DNA of 64,000 nucleotides from Prolixibacteraceae bacterium (GTDB taxonomy: Bacteria > Bacteroidota > Bacteroidia > Bacteroidales > Prolixibacteraceae): positions 992,001-1,056,000 of the forward strand of contig CP082230.1 of assembly GCA_019856515.1 (NCBI GenBank), given 5' to 3'. A model generated the notes under the pieces. That model searched no databases. It had not been told where the DNA came from and saw only the letters and a list, made by a program, of their open reading frames with translations. Shown one piece after another: positions 46,303 to 56,461 of this stretch; positions within the stretch are counted from its first letter, which is position 1; the number at the start of each line of letters is the position of its first letter. Made by a program: the position numbers and the translations under genes.

Positions 46303-47760
46303 TTATAGACCATTAATCTGTTTATTGAAGTTTTCATGAAGTATTGTTTTCATCTCTGCAACCACGGTTGCATATTTGGGATAATCTACGACATTCTCAT
46401 TTTCATCTGGATCCACCGAAAGGTCATAAAGCATCGAAGCTTTTGTCTGAAAAGTTTTAAGGTTAATATATTCCGTATAACAATAGTCTCTGGAACGAAT
46501 CGAAAACCCAGTGGCATTCTTAGTAAAAACAAACTCTTTCCCCTTTGTTTTAGGATCTTTTAGAAGAGGTACAATGCTTTTCCCTTCAAGTTGGTGACTT
46601 GGAGCTTTTAGACCACAAAGTTCAACCATCGTTGGATAAACATCTACAAGTTCCACTAGTTCATCATTCTTCACTCCTGTACTATAGCCAGGTACAGAGA
46701 TAATAAATGGAACTTGCATCGAAGTTTTGTAATTTTTATACTTTGCCCACAAAGTATGTTCCATAAGATTATACCCATGGTCGGAAACCAAAACAACTAT
46801 CGTATTTTCATCTAACCCTTCACGTTTTAATGCACCTATAAGTTTACCGATTAACGCATCTACATAACTAACGGTCGCATAATAACCATGGATAAGCTTA
46901 ACAGCATTTGCAGAATCCACAGCACCCTTTTTAGGCATCCCCATATATCCTCTCAGTTCTCCCCAATTCCCAATGGAAATCTGAGGAGCATTCTTTGGGA
47001 CAAAGTTATTGTACGGCAATTTAACATCTTTCTCGTCATACATATCCCAATATTTTTTGGGCGCGTTGAATGGCAAATGGTTAGAATTAAATCCTGCTGT
47101 TAATAAGAAAGGTTTGTTAGTCTCTTTTAATCGATGCATATCTCGTATTACTTTCTCAACAAGAAGTCCATCAATATAAGTAGAGTCAGGAACATCTGCA
47201 CATTCGAAAGCAGGACCATTATTGTTTTTTGCATAAGTAAGCTTATTTTCTGGAAGTTGATAATCCCTCCAAAGTGACTCCCAATACTCAACTGGAGTTA
47301 ATCCTTTATCATTCTTTTCAAAAGCATGTGGTCTCCAAATTTCATCCCAATCATTTGGATTATCATCCATATGGTGAAATATCTTTCCATTGGAGACAGT
47401 AGTATACCCACTATTTTTGAAACTTTTAATCATCGAAGTAATCTGTGGCTTTTCCTCCTTTACATAAACATCATAGCTTATAAAGTGATCCTTTGTTGGA
47501 TATAACCCCGTCAACATACTTGCTCTTGATGCACCACAAATAGCTACATTACAATAGGCATTAGTAAACTGAATGCCTTCATTAGCTAGCAAGTCAATAT
47601 TTGGACTCTTAATATTGGGCAACCCATAACATGCCAATTCTGGACGTAAGTCGTCCATATAAATCATTAGAACATTAGGTTTTTTCGCATCCTTGGTCTT
47701 TGTTATACAGGAGGCAAAAATAGTTGTTGCTAAACAAAATAGAGAGAAAGTTCGTTTCAT
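46303..47760 (-). CDS. Iduronate-2-sulfatase-like S1 sulfatase, lipoprotein
   Basis: 485 residues from the ATG at 47760 (MKRTFSLFCLATTIFASC). Cys18 lies in a lipobox-like FASC, so it is probably lipid-anchored. The opening NVLMIYMDDLRPELACYG is that of iduronate-2-sulfatase-type enzymes, and the formylglycine site is Cys75 in CGASRASMLTG. Metal and substrate motifs KIFHHMDDNPNDW and VLVSDHGYNLMEHTLWAKY are intact. It removes 2-O-sulfate-like groups from uronic-acid-rich glycans by analogy. A longer frame from 47811 is less likely. Confidence 0.92.
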   Translation of the reverse strand: MKRTFSLFCLATTIFASCITKTKDAKKPNVLMIYMDDLRPELACYGLPNIKSPNIDLLANEGIQFTNAYCNVAICGASRASMLTGLYPTKDHFISYDVYVKEEKPQITSMIKSFKNSGYTTVSNGKIFHHMDDNPNDWDEIWRPHAFEKNDKGLTPVEYWESLWRDYQLPENKLTYAKNNNGPAFECADVPDSTYIDGLLVEKVIRDMHRLKETNKPFLLTAGFNSNHLPFNAPKKYWDMYDEKDVKLPYNNFVPKNAPQISIGNWGELRGYMGMPKKGAVDSANAVKLIHGYYATVSYVDALIGKLIGALKREGLDENTIVVLVSDHGYNLMEHTLWAKYKNYKTSMQVPFIISVPGYSTGVKNDELVELVDVYPTMVELCGLKAPSHQLEGKSIVPLLKDPKTKGKEFVFTKNATGFSIRSRDYCYTEYINLKTFQTKASMLYDLSVDPDENENVVDYPKYATVVAEMKTILHENFNKQINGL

Positions 47761-48134
47761 TAGTTGTATTATTTTTATCAGTTTATAATGTTGCTTAGTT
47801 TGGTTTAACATACCTACTATTTCGAAAAGGTTGTCATGTTCTCAAAACGATTGGTATTCTACACTAAATAATTACACTCTACCATCATTTTAAGTATACT
47901 ATATCAATTAATCATTGAACCAAACTAGAATCGGGCACATCGAATAATTAATTTTGTACAGCTGTCAGATTAATAAATATAGTCCAGAGTAGAGTCTCAG
48001 ACTATAACTTCAGACAAATATAGGGCAATCCACATACCAACCAAAACAGAACAGCACCAATTGACTATTAAAAACAATTTAAGCTTTTATTTCGATTAAA
48101 AATTCACGAAAATTCATAAATGAGGTACATATCA
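47761..48134. other. Intergenic stretch before the IS1380-type element
   Basis: AT-rich, no gene seen. It should contain the promoter of the lipoprotein sulfatase. Confidence 0.3.
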
Positions 48135-48219
48135 CCTTGAATCCGCACGTGTATTGTATTAATTTTAAGTAAACATCAGTAAGACAATACATAGTAAGGC
48201 TTTTATATATTCAGAAAAA

Positions 48220-48235
48220 TCACCTATTTAGGTGA
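48220..48235 (+). promoter_or_regulatory. Palindrome abutting the transposase start codon
   Basis: TCACCTA-TT-TAGGTGA, a 7-bp stem with a 2-base loop, ends at the base before the ATG at 48236. In RNA it could mask the ribosome entry region and limit transposase synthesis. Confidence 0.45.
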
Positions 48236-49519
48236 ATGATCAAAGATTTTAATTCAAAGGTGACACCATTTGGTGGGATATATTTAATTCATGATTTGCT
48301 AATTTCAAACGGCATTATTCAATTTATTAATGAGCAATTAGTAGACAGAGACCCAAAGTGTATCTATAATTTCTCAGATTTGTTATTACCACGCATATAC
48401 ACTACTTTTTGTGGAGGTAGTGCTACGGAAGATATTAACTATCTCCGGGATAATACATTGAATAACTTGAGATCAATTTCTATCCCCTCTCCTGATACCA
48501 TTCTAAGAGGAGATGTGGAGCTTTCTACTCCATGTGAGATTATCGATGGAAAGACTACAATTAAAGGCCAAAAGATAAATATTAACACACCAATGAATAA
48601 ATTCTTGTTGGCTAGTGCTATTAAGTTTAAACAGTTAGATCCTAAAGCTTCTGATCTTATCTATGATTTTGATCACCAGTTCATTCCCACTAAAAAGAGT
48701 GATGCAGAATATAGCTATAAGAAGACAGAAGGATACTTTCCAGGAGTCGCAACCATAGGTAACATCCCTGTATATATTGAAGGACGAAATGGGAATTGTC
48801 ATGTTAAAACAGCTCAATTAGAAACCCATAAACGAGCATTAGAGTTGTTGGCATCAAAAGGTGTAAAACTACAATATGCAAGAATGGACTGTGGTTCATA
48901 TATCAAAGAGGTTACAGACTACTTTCATCAAGAGGAAATTCTATTTTCGATTAGAGCGTCTCACTCTAACGTATTACTATCAAAAGCATCACAAACAGAT
49001 AATTGGTCCTGTTGTGAGATAAATAATCAAGCCTATGAAGTCAATAGCTTTAAATATGAATTTGGTCAATATAGACATAGAATCATTGCATACCGAAGAC
49101 CCAATAAGTCTAATCAAATGTCATTGATAACCAATGATGCGAAGAATTATCAGTTTATTATAACCAATGATTGGGACATTACAGAAGAGCAAGCTATTAT
49201 ATTCTATAATCAACGTGGAGCTAGCGAGAAGGTTTTTGACATTCAGAACAATGATTTTAATTGGAAGTCAATGCCTCACAGTAACTTAGAAGAGAATACA
49301 GTCTACTTGATAATAATGGCTGTAGCACACATTCTTTATCGATACATTATATCCAGGTTTGCTGGTTTAGTCGAGGGATTAAAGACAACAAGTAGACTCA
49401 AAGCATTTATATTTCGTTTTGTCACGGTGGTGGCTAAGGTTACTAAAAGTGGACGAAGGGTGATTATTCATTTAGCAACAAACAATAAAAAACTAATCGA
49501 ATCTACAAAGGCTGGATAG
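48236..49519 (+). CDS. IS1380 family transposase
   Basis: 427 residues, full length for the family. Likely catalytic acids: Asp in YDFDHQFIP, Asp in YARMDCGSYI, and Glu in YNQRGASEKVFDIQNNDFNW, the usual Y..RG..E motif. The frame is intact, so the element may be active. Confidence 0.92.
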   Translation: MIKDFNSKVTPFGGIYLIHDLLISNGIIQFINEQLVDRDPKCIYNFSDLLLPRIYTTFCGGSATEDINYLRDNTLNNLRSISIPSPDTILRGDVELSTPCEIIDGKTTIKGQKININTPMNKFLLASAIKFKQLDPKASDLIYDFDHQFIPTKKSDAEYSYKKTEGYFPGVATIGNIPVYIEGRNGNCHVKTAQLETHKRALELLASKGVKLQYARMDCGSYIKEVTDYFHQEEILFSIRASHSNVLLSKASQTDNWSCCEINNQAYEVNSFKYEFGQYRHRIIAYRRPNKSNQMSLITNDAKNYQFIITNDWDITEEQAIIFYNQRGASEKVFDIQNNDFNWKSMPHSNLEENTVYLIIMAVAHILYRYIISRFAGLVEGLKTTSRLKAFIFRFVTVVAKVTKSGRRVIIHLATNNKKLIESTKAG

Positions 49520-50003
49520 AATGATAAACGGAACTGGTATCGGCTCTCCCACATTAGCCTTAAGACATAAGTGGGTAAGGGAAGTTGTGTCTATCAAAGG
49601 TCTAAATTCATAGATATAGCACGTAGTATCTATAAATTTAGACTTAAAATCAGAATATTACCCAATAATAAAGATTTAAGGTATGCAAGAAAAACATCTG
49701 CGTATTTTAGGATATCATATAAGTTTAACGAATAGGTTCATAATCACTTAAAAAATAAGCTATTCTCGACTGCATGGAGTTGTATTACATAATTGGAATA
49801 ACTCTCATATAAGAAGAGATAAAATTGTCAATTCAAGCAACAAATGCAACTTTTATATTCAATTGTATCCTACAAATTGTCGAATAGACAACTAATATAT
49901 CCGAGTACATTTAGCATTTATGTTTATTTTAAATAAAAGCTATTGCGAGAATTGTAGAAAAAAACAATCTTTATAGTATACTTTTATAACTAAATTAACA
50001 AGA

Positions 50004-51131
50004 ATGAGAAACTCACTATTTGTGATGACCATCCTATTATTTGTATGTCATCAATTAAAAGCTCAAACATCAACGACCGTATTTTATTCGGGGGAAGAAG
50101 GCTATCATAGCTATCGTATTCCCGCAATAATCAAAACACAAGATGGTGATTTATTGGCATTTGCAGAAGGACGAAAAAACCGAAGAGGTGATGTAGGTGA
50201 TATTGACCTAGTTTATAAAAGATCTACTAATAATGGGCAATCTTGGAGTAAGATGAAAGTAATCGTAGACAATAATGATGGAGTGGCAGGAAATCCATCA
50301 CCTGTCGTAATTGATAAAAATGGTAAAATTGTGCTTCTATTTGTCATACAAGCGGTCAATACACATCAGAAAGCTATTAGACAAGGGATTCCACCTAAAG
50401 GAGGACGTACGCCATATATAATTATCTCAGAAGATCATGGTAAACAATGGAGCAAACCTAGGTCATTAGAGAAGAGCTGTGATAAAAAGATATGGGGATG
50501 GTATGCTACAGGACCAGGGCATGGTATTGAAATTAAAAAAGGTAAATACAAAGGTCGAATTGTTATACCCGCCAATCATAATCTTATTACAACAACACAA
50601 AAAGATCCGATAAATCCAGGATTTAGTGCACACCTCATATATTCAGATGATCAAGGTGACACATGGAAGATTGGTGCAATAGACGAAGAGAGTAGTAAAA
50701 GCCGATACATGAATCCTAACGAAACCATGTTAACAGAACTAGCCAATGGTGATTTATATATTAACAGTCGTAATTGTTTAGGTGCCACTGTATGTAAACG
50801 AGCTGATGCATGGAGTTGTGATGGAGGTGAACATTTTACAACGAAGAGCTTTACACCCAACCTTTACCTACAAACACCTAATTGCCAAGGATCGATAATA
50901 TCTTATGGAGACACAATTATTTTTTCTGGACCATATGAACTGAATAGAAAAGACCTTACCTTATGGGCAAGCTACGATAAAGGACATCATTGGACGAAGA
51001 AAAAATGTATACATAAAGGCAATGCTGCCTATTCTGATCTTGTAAAAATATCTTCAACAGAACTTGGCGTTTTATATGAATCAAAAGATATTAAATTCAA
51101 AAAGATTTTATTAAGTGAGATTGATTTGTAA
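50004..51131 (+). CDS. Exo-alpha-sialidase (GH33)
   Basis: 375 residues with a signal peptide (1-20, ending QLKA). The sialidase YRIP motif is at 37-40 (first Arg of the triad), AEGR at 55-58 and GDIDLV at 65-70. Asp-box repeats sit at about 73-81, 142-149, 214-221 and 270-278 (forms like SEDHGKQW, SDDQGDTW). PNETMLTEL and NSRN supply the Glu and second Arg region. It removes terminal sialic acids from glycans, in the periplasm or outside. It lies 125 bases before the GH97 gene on the same strand. The 286 bases before it, after the IS, show no gene. Confidence 0.9.
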   Translation: MRNSLFVMTILLFVCHQLKAQTSTTVFYSGEEGYHSYRIPAIIKTQDGDLLAFAEGRKNRRGDVGDIDLVYKRSTNNGQSWSKMKVIVDNNDGVAGNPSPVVIDKNGKIVLLFVIQAVNTHQKAIRQGIPPKGGRTPYIIISEDHGKQWSKPRSLEKSCDKKIWGWYATGPGHGIEIKKGKYKGRIVIPANHNLITTTQKDPINPGFSAHLIYSDDQGDTWKIGAIDEESSKSRYMNPNETMLTELANGDLYINSRNCLGATVCKRADAWSCDGGEHFTTKSFTPNLYLQTPNCQGSIISYGDTIIFSGPYELNRKDLTLWASYDKGHHWTKKKCIHKGNAAYSDLVKISSTELGVLYESKDIKFKKILLSEIDL

Positions 51132-51255
51132 ATCACCAGCCAACAATAGAGCTTTCGTATAGCTCTATTGTTCAAAATGATAACTTAATATTTAAATAGA
51201 TAATTATCATTTTTTGTATCTTGTAGTCAATTTTTTTAACAAAACGATTAACTAG

Positions 51256-53163
51256 ATGCGAACCAATAAAACAATTCTGTACATCCTTTGGATGTTCTTT
51301 ACTATGATTACGATTAATGTTAATGCCAAAATCGTAGTTAAATCTCCAAACAAGAGTATTTCATTAAAGCTAAAACCGCAAAATGGGCAACTATACTATT
51401 CCATAAATTATTTTGGAAAAAAAATTATCAACTCTTCAAAACTATCTATCAGTAATGCCCCTATTAAGATTTTGTCTACCAACAAACTTCATCATGACAC
51501 AAACTGGAAACCTGTATGGGGACAATTTAGCTCTGTAAGGAACCATTATAATGAGACATCGATTCATTTGATATCAGAGAATAAACAGTTTATTCTACAT
51601 GCACGTGTCTATAATGATGGTGTTGCATTTCAATACGAGAAAACGATAAAAGAACAAACATCTGACATCTCGCTTTATTGTGAATATAATGTTCCCAACT
51701 TGATTAATTTCTACACATCAAATCAAAATGGAGACCCTTATAAATCAATAACTAATATCGAAGCTCCTCAATTCTTCTCCGAGCATAAGAAGAAGGCTAT
51801 TTCTGCACCAATCGTAATGGAATTAGAGGACGACCAATATATGGCTTTATGGGAATCAGATCTATTTAACACCAAAGATTTTGAGACAATCACATTTCAT
51901 TACAATGAACAGAAAAAGACGATCTTCTCGAAGAACAAAGGTGATATTTCAAAAGTGAGAAGTACTTCCCCTTGGAGAGTTATTCTCATTTCTAATAATA
52001 TTGGTGATTTTACCACGAGTCAGTTAACCCTTAATCTTGCGAAACCAAATCAATTAAAAGAGACAAAATGGATACACCCAGGAAAAGCTCTTTGGGACTG
52101 GAGGGTTCATGGTCACCAAACAGATGATGGGTTTACCTATGGAATTGATACAGAAAGTTACAAACGATATATTGATTTTGCAGCATCAAATCATATTAGA
52201 TACTTTCTCATTGATGACCTATGGTACAAGAAAGTTACCAAAGGACATTTCATCTTATCAGATAAACTAGATATAAAACAAGTAATAAAATATGCAGAAG
52301 AAAAAGGGGTTGAAATTATTCTTTATTACGACAGACGTCATGGAAATTATGGAGAAGATGCTCTCTACGCTTATTATGCATCTTTAAATATGAAGGGTAT
52401 GAAGTATGGTTTTATGGGTAGAAACATTCCTTTTACAAAAAAATCTATCATGCTTAGTGCGAAGAATCATCTTCTAATTGATTATCATGACTGTCCTGCT
52501 CCAATGACTGGAGTGTCGCGAACCTATCCGAATATGATTACACGTGAATACTGTCATGCACAGCAAGACTCCAGAAAAGCTTTTACTCCAGAAAAATATA
52601 TTAATATGTCTTTAATCAATGCTATTACTGGACCATTAGACATGAACAATGGCAATTTTGATATCCTTGAAATTAATAATGGAGGTCGTGAGAAAGGTCC
52701 TAAAAAACTGAATAGCTATCCTACAACAGTTGTATCAGAAGCGGCACGGACTTTAATTACATTTACTGGATTAACATGTCTACCAGATGCACCAGATGTT
52801 TATAAAAAGAAGAGCGATTTATTTACGTTCATCAAACAGCAACCTACAGGGAAATGGGACGAAAGTATCGTACTTCAGGCCAAAATGAATCAATATATTT
52901 CTACAGCAAGGAGAGCAAAAGACGAATGGTTCATCGGCACAGTCATATCACAAAAAGGAGGAACTCTTCCTATCCAATTATCCTTTTTAGAAGAGGGTAA
53001 GAAATACACTGCTACGCTCTATGAAGATACCCAATCAACCGATTGCTACGAAGCACCTGAGCATTACCAAATTCGGACTATTGAAGTAACAAAAAATCAA
53101 GTAATAGATGCAAAAATGGCTAAAGGAGGAGGACACTGTATCTGGATTAAACCTATCCAATAA
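51256..53163 (+). CDS. Glycoside hydrolase family 97 (alpha-glucosidase/alpha-galactosidase type)
   Basis: 635 residues with a signal peptide ending VNAK. The N-terminal super-sandwich domain (about 25-270) precedes a TIM barrel with the GH97 motifs GKALWDWRVHG, RYFLIDDLWY and VSRTYPNMITREY, then a C-terminal beta-domain (QLSFLEEGKKYTATLYED). GH97 contains both inverting glucosidases (SusB) and retaining galactosidases; I cannot assign the mechanism from motifs alone. With the sialidase and sulfatases it suggests attack on host- or algae-type acidic glycans. Confidence 0.9.
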   Translation: MRTNKTILYILWMFFTMITINVNAKIVVKSPNKSISLKLKPQNGQLYYSINYFGKKIINSSKLSISNAPIKILSTNKLHHDTNWKPVWGQFSSVRNHYNETSIHLISENKQFILHARVYNDGVAFQYEKTIKEQTSDISLYCEYNVPNLINFYTSNQNGDPYKSITNIEAPQFFSEHKKKAISAPIVMELEDDQYMALWESDLFNTKDFETITFHYNEQKKTIFSKNKGDISKVRSTSPWRVILISNNIGDFTTSQLTLNLAKPNQLKETKWIHPGKALWDWRVHGHQTDDGFTYGIDTESYKRYIDFAASNHIRYFLIDDLWYKKVTKGHFILSDKLDIKQVIKYAEEKGVEIILYYDRRHGNYGEDALYAYYASLNMKGMKYGFMGRNIPFTKKSIMLSAKNHLLIDYHDCPAPMTGVSRTYPNMITREYCHAQQDSRKAFTPEKYINMSLINAITGPLDMNNGNFDILEINNGGREKGPKKLNSYPTTVVSEAARTLITFTGLTCLPDAPDVYKKKSDLFTFIKQQPTGKWDESIVLQAKMNQYISTARRAKDEWFIGTVISQKGGTLPIQLSFLEEGKKYTATLYEDTQSTDCYEAPEHYQIRTIEVTKNQVIDAKMAKGGGHCIWIKPIQ

Positions 53164-53204
53164 TAAATAACTACTGCTTTAGCATAAACATCATATCGTA
53201 TTGC

Positions 53205-53253
53205 TAGATGACAGGAAAATTGCTTTTAATCTTCCTGTCATCTATACTATTTC
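53205..53253 (+). terminator. Hairpin after the GH97 gene
   Basis: A perfect 13-bp stem (TAGATGACAGGAA / TTCCTGTCATCTA; 53205-53217 and 53232-53244) is followed by TACTATTTC, 42 bases past the stop. Confidence 0.7.
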
Positions 53254-53716
53254 ACCTCTACAACAGCAATAGTATGCGAAAGTTTATTTATTCATCTCTT
53301 CCATTTTAAGAGCACCTATAGTTCATCATATTGACCTTGACGTACACAACCACTTACACTCAAAATTAGACTCTTACAAGCACATTATCTTCATCTACAC
53401 ATTCATAAGATGTAAACGCCTTGAACTAAACACTTATCTATACAATATGAAAAGTCAAAAACGAAACCATTCTCGTAGTTAGAGCTTAAAATTTTACGTA
53501 TCCCTTGTTGAATAATACAATCCCGAACTAGCTGGTTTACCTACCTTGAATCAGGTTTCGATATCTATATATGATTTACCTGTATCAGTAATTCAAGCTG
53601 AAGTTACTTCCCCCCTTGCCAATAACAAATTACTAATGTTTTATATTCCTTGTCACATACAAGGGCTTCGATATCCAACTTTTACTCCATGCCAACTTAA
53701 AAACATGCCCAGTATA
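53254..53716. other. Gene-poor stretch
   Basis: No convincing gene in about 460 bases. A 64-codon frame at 53546-53740 has no recognisable family, no signal and no ribosome site, and runs into the hairpin of the next feature, so I do not call it. Confidence 0.4.
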
Positions 53717-53751
53717 CAAAAAATAAGGTGTGTCAACTAGTAACACACCTT
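53717..53751 (-). terminator. Terminator, probably for the unknown gene at 53937
   Basis: Arms 53725-53733 and 53743-53751 (AAGGTGTGT / ACACACCTT); on the minus strand the stem runs into ATTTTTTG, a good U-tract. It lies about 185 bases past the stop of the 53937 gene. Confidence 0.65.
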
Positions 53752-53936
53752 ACAACCGAACATAAGTAACATTCATCACTCATGCTTTTTCTAGGGTCTG
53801 AAGAAATAAGGGATGACCCTAAAAGAAGGAAAAAATATAGAACATGAATTAATCAAATAGGGCTCTACCACATCCATAAGATTAAAAAATAGACTTATCG
53901 TAAAAGAAAAAAGGTTTTTGATCTAGAGAAGAATCA

Positions 53937-54569
53937 TTATAATTCAAGCCCCACAATCTTTTTAATAGGAATAGTGTGATGATGCAACATATCGATAGCA
54001 GACTCGACTACTCGACGATGTACAGCATAGGTACAATTAGTTTGAGGAAAACGAATATATGACATAGTTGTCTCTTCAAGTTCTAATTCTAATGATAACA
54101 ATAGGTGATGACGTGAGATATCGATTAGTACAACATGATTGTCAACCAATAATGACACTTCCGAATTCTCTTTAGTAAGAGATAAAGCACCAAATTCTAA
54201 TCGGATATCATCTTCATGAGGACCAAAAAGTCTTTCTTGCATTACCTGATAGTGGTAAGAGAAATAGGTCTTCCAATACAAAGGATCACTTACCTTTATA
54301 CTATGGATATTTCCATTTCTTGACAAACAAAAACATCCATCGTTCAACTGAACTTCATTCTCTAAACTCGAAAATGGATAGACAATACCATCACAAAAAG
54401 AACGAACAAAGCGGGGAAATTCTGCTAAGTGAAGATAAAATGTCTCTCTCCCACCTTTCTCTCCTTCGATAAATCCAATCTCAAAGAGCGCCCAAGGATT
54501 TGCTGGATTGAGATCATACGATATATGAATATCTGTTACCTGTTTTAGAATATAGTGCCTCATGCTCAT
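53937..54569 (-). CDS. Hypothetical protein
   Basis: 210 residues, not recognised. It has no signal peptide or membrane segment. It starts MSMRHYILKQVTDIHISYDL (Met3 is an alternative start), is rich in aromatic residues and histidine (FFP and HHH clusters such as MLHHHTIPIK), and has an alternating hydrophobic pattern suggesting a beta-rich cytoplasmic fold. Normal coding character and a downstream terminator support it being real. It stands alone in an IS-rich region, so context gives no role. Confidence 0.7.
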   Translation of the reverse strand: MSMRHYILKQVTDIHISYDLNPANPWALFEIGFIEGEKGGRETFYLHLAEFPRFVRSFCDGIVYPFSSLENEVQLNDGCFCLSRNGNIHSIKVSDPLYWKTYFSYHYQVMQERLFGPHEDDIRLEFGALSLTKENSEVSLLVDNHVVLIDISRHHLLLSLELELEETTMSYIRFPQTNCTYAVHRRVVESAIDMLHHHTIPIKKIVGLEL

Positions 54570-55356
54570 TTAGTTATTGTTGACAATGCAATAGTACAAG
54601 GCTTCTATGCACTCTATTTGCAAAGGAGAAATAAATTTAACGTTCAATACGTCTCACACAAACATACGATTAACCATAAAACAATATATATCAATAAAAT
54701 AGCACAACAATAAAGCAAACAAATTCATTTTCCACACGGATACAAACTATCATAGGATCCATATGATAAGTAGTGGTAGTTAATAAATCATTCATTTCAC
54801 ATACTTTTTCTGAATTAACATTGCTAGCATATTACACGAAAAATAAAAGGGAGGTATTACCTTTGTAGTATCTTTAAGATTGGTCGCTTAAGTTTTGCAG
54901 AAGAAGGGATAATCGTTTCTATACTCAAGATTATTCATACGACTTCAATAATAGAAACATGTGTAGGGGTCAGGATAATGAAATTGCATAAGCTATCTTA
55001 AGATATTTCTTTATGAGATGACACTCTTTTAAATTCAGCGAAATAAAAAGTGATGAGATATTACATATAGTACCTTGCTGAGACTTCGTGAGTAGAATAA
55101 TAGTTACTTTTGGATAAGCCCAGCATTCTAGAACAGTCTAAATCTTTTAGACTGTTTATCAACAACAATTAAGCAAATATACGTAGAACAATTATATGCC
55201 CTACAAAAGCATAATCAAATAACCATATCAAATAATAGGAGTAATTGGACACTTAGCCTTTTATTATTGATATTAAATCTCAAACATATTCTTTGGAGTT
55301 CTATTAATTCAAACAAGATATTTCGATTATTTTTTTATCTACCTGTAATTAGTAAA
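54570..55356. other. Gene-free stretch with one strong hairpin
   Basis: No gene is seen on either strand in 787 bases. The one clear structure is a perfect 11-bp hairpin, AACAGTCTAAA / TTTAGACTGTT at 55132-55142 and 55146-55156 with a 3-base loop. It lacks a U-tract on either strand and has no gene within 200 bases on its left. An unannotated small RNA is possible but not shown. Confidence 0.35.
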
Positions 55357-56085
55357 TCATTTAGAATAGAGTTTGATCAACTCTTCTAAAGCACCATTAA
55401 CATCTCCTTCAAAAACCCCACCATGGTAACAAATAACCTTTTTGGGGCTTAAATCTTGTATCTTGCGTAATGAGTCTATCATATCTTCTAGATTCAAACA
55501 ATAATGAGGATTAGCTACCACAATTTTTTGATTTTCTAATACTACAGCATCTCCAGAAATAAGTATTTGGCTTACAGGATCAAAAAGAGATAAATGGCCT
55601 TTAGTATGCCCTGGTGTAGTAATTACTTTTAGATCTTCAACTAATCTTTCATTATCTTCTAATGTTTGATCCACGTCATAACGCGATATTGACTTGAGTG
55701 ATTGTATAAAATCAGTTGCCCAATCACGGTGTTCATCTGGCAAAAAAGCATAACCTTCCTCAGCTTGTCTTAATCTTTCGGATTTCTCTTTCCCTGAAAT
55801 TGAATCTTTTTCGTCAACACTTGATAAAATAGAAATATTAGGATTTTCTTCTTTAAAGTGTTTTAATGACTCTATATGATCTATATCATCATGTGTTATC
55901 ACAATTCCAGTCAAATCCTTTATGTAGACACCATTTTCTTCAAGTTTCCGCTTCAATTCTTTAAAAGTAACCGAATAACCACAATCTACTAAATAGTTAT
56001 AACCATCACATTTTATCAAAACGGGATAGATCGTTTCTGTCCTTTCATCAATATTTAGGTCTAATTGAATTGGTAATATCTCCAT
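55357..56085 (-). CDS. MBL-fold metallo-hydrolase
   Basis: 242 residues of the metallo-beta-lactamase fold. The metal motif is THDDIDH (64-70), a variant of HxHxDH with Asp for the second His; further ligands are in TTPGHTKGHLSL, ISGDAVV and CYHGG. No signal peptide, so cytoplasmic. Similar enzymes hydrolyse lactones, thioesters or phosphodiesters; the substrate cannot be given. Single gene. Confidence 0.88.
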   Translation of the reverse strand: MEILPIQLDLNIDERTETIYPVLIKCDGYNYLVDCGYSVTFKELKRKLEENGVYIKDLTGIVITHDDIDHIESLKHFKEENPNISILSSVDEKDSISGKEKSERLRQAEEGYAFLPDEHRDWATDFIQSLKSISRYDVDQTLEDNERLVEDLKVITTPGHTKGHLSLFDPVSQILISGDAVVLENQKIVVANPHYCLNLEDMIDSLRKIQDLSPKKVICYHGGVFEGDVNGALEELIKLYSK

Positions 56086-56387
56086 CGAAAAAAATATTAA
56101 AGAGTTTAAAAAGATATTATTTAGACTTACAGTAAGACCACCTCCACTTCACGAACAGGTGAATAGAAATGATCCAAAATGTAATCATACCACTAGATCA
56201 ACTCTAATGGCTTATTTGTTACCAAACAATAAGAACCTAAATATGTTTCTTTAATTCTTATCATTTAACAAAATGCACAAATATTAATGTAGAAAAAAAT
56301 GGGCTAAACTCCGACAATATTACCTTATCATATTTTAGAAAGAATCTTTAGATGAGCCTTAATGGGAGATGAATGAAATATAAGGCA

Positions 56388-56433
56388 TAAAAAACCCAGC
56401 AGTCAAATGATAACACTCATGTGACTGCTGGGT
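56388..56433 (-). terminator. Terminator of the cupin gene
   Basis: A perfect 12-bp stem (ACCCAGCAGTCA / TGACTGCTGGGT) with a 16-base loop, 29 bases past the stop; on the minus strand it is followed by TTTTTATG. On the plus strand CTATTTTTG follows, so it may work both ways. The rest of 56086-56461 holds no gene. Confidence 0.88.
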
Positions 56434-56461
56434 CTATTTTTGATAGTAATGTCTATTTGGG

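Larger units (their letters stand above)
48135..49711 (+). mobile_element. Complete IS1380-family insertion sequence
   Basis: 1,577 bases. The ends are imperfect inverted repeats: left CCTTGAATCCGCACGTGT, right (reverse strand) CCTAAAATACGCAGATGT, 13 of 18 equal. Both outer flanks read ATATCA (48129-48134 and 49712-49717), a likely target-site duplication, slightly longer than the 4-5 bases usual for the family. The right 190 bases inside the element are non-coding. Confidence 0.8.

Noticed and set aside
53546..53740. 64-codon open frame
   Set aside because: No ribosome site, no family and it runs into the terminator hairpin at 53725-53751.
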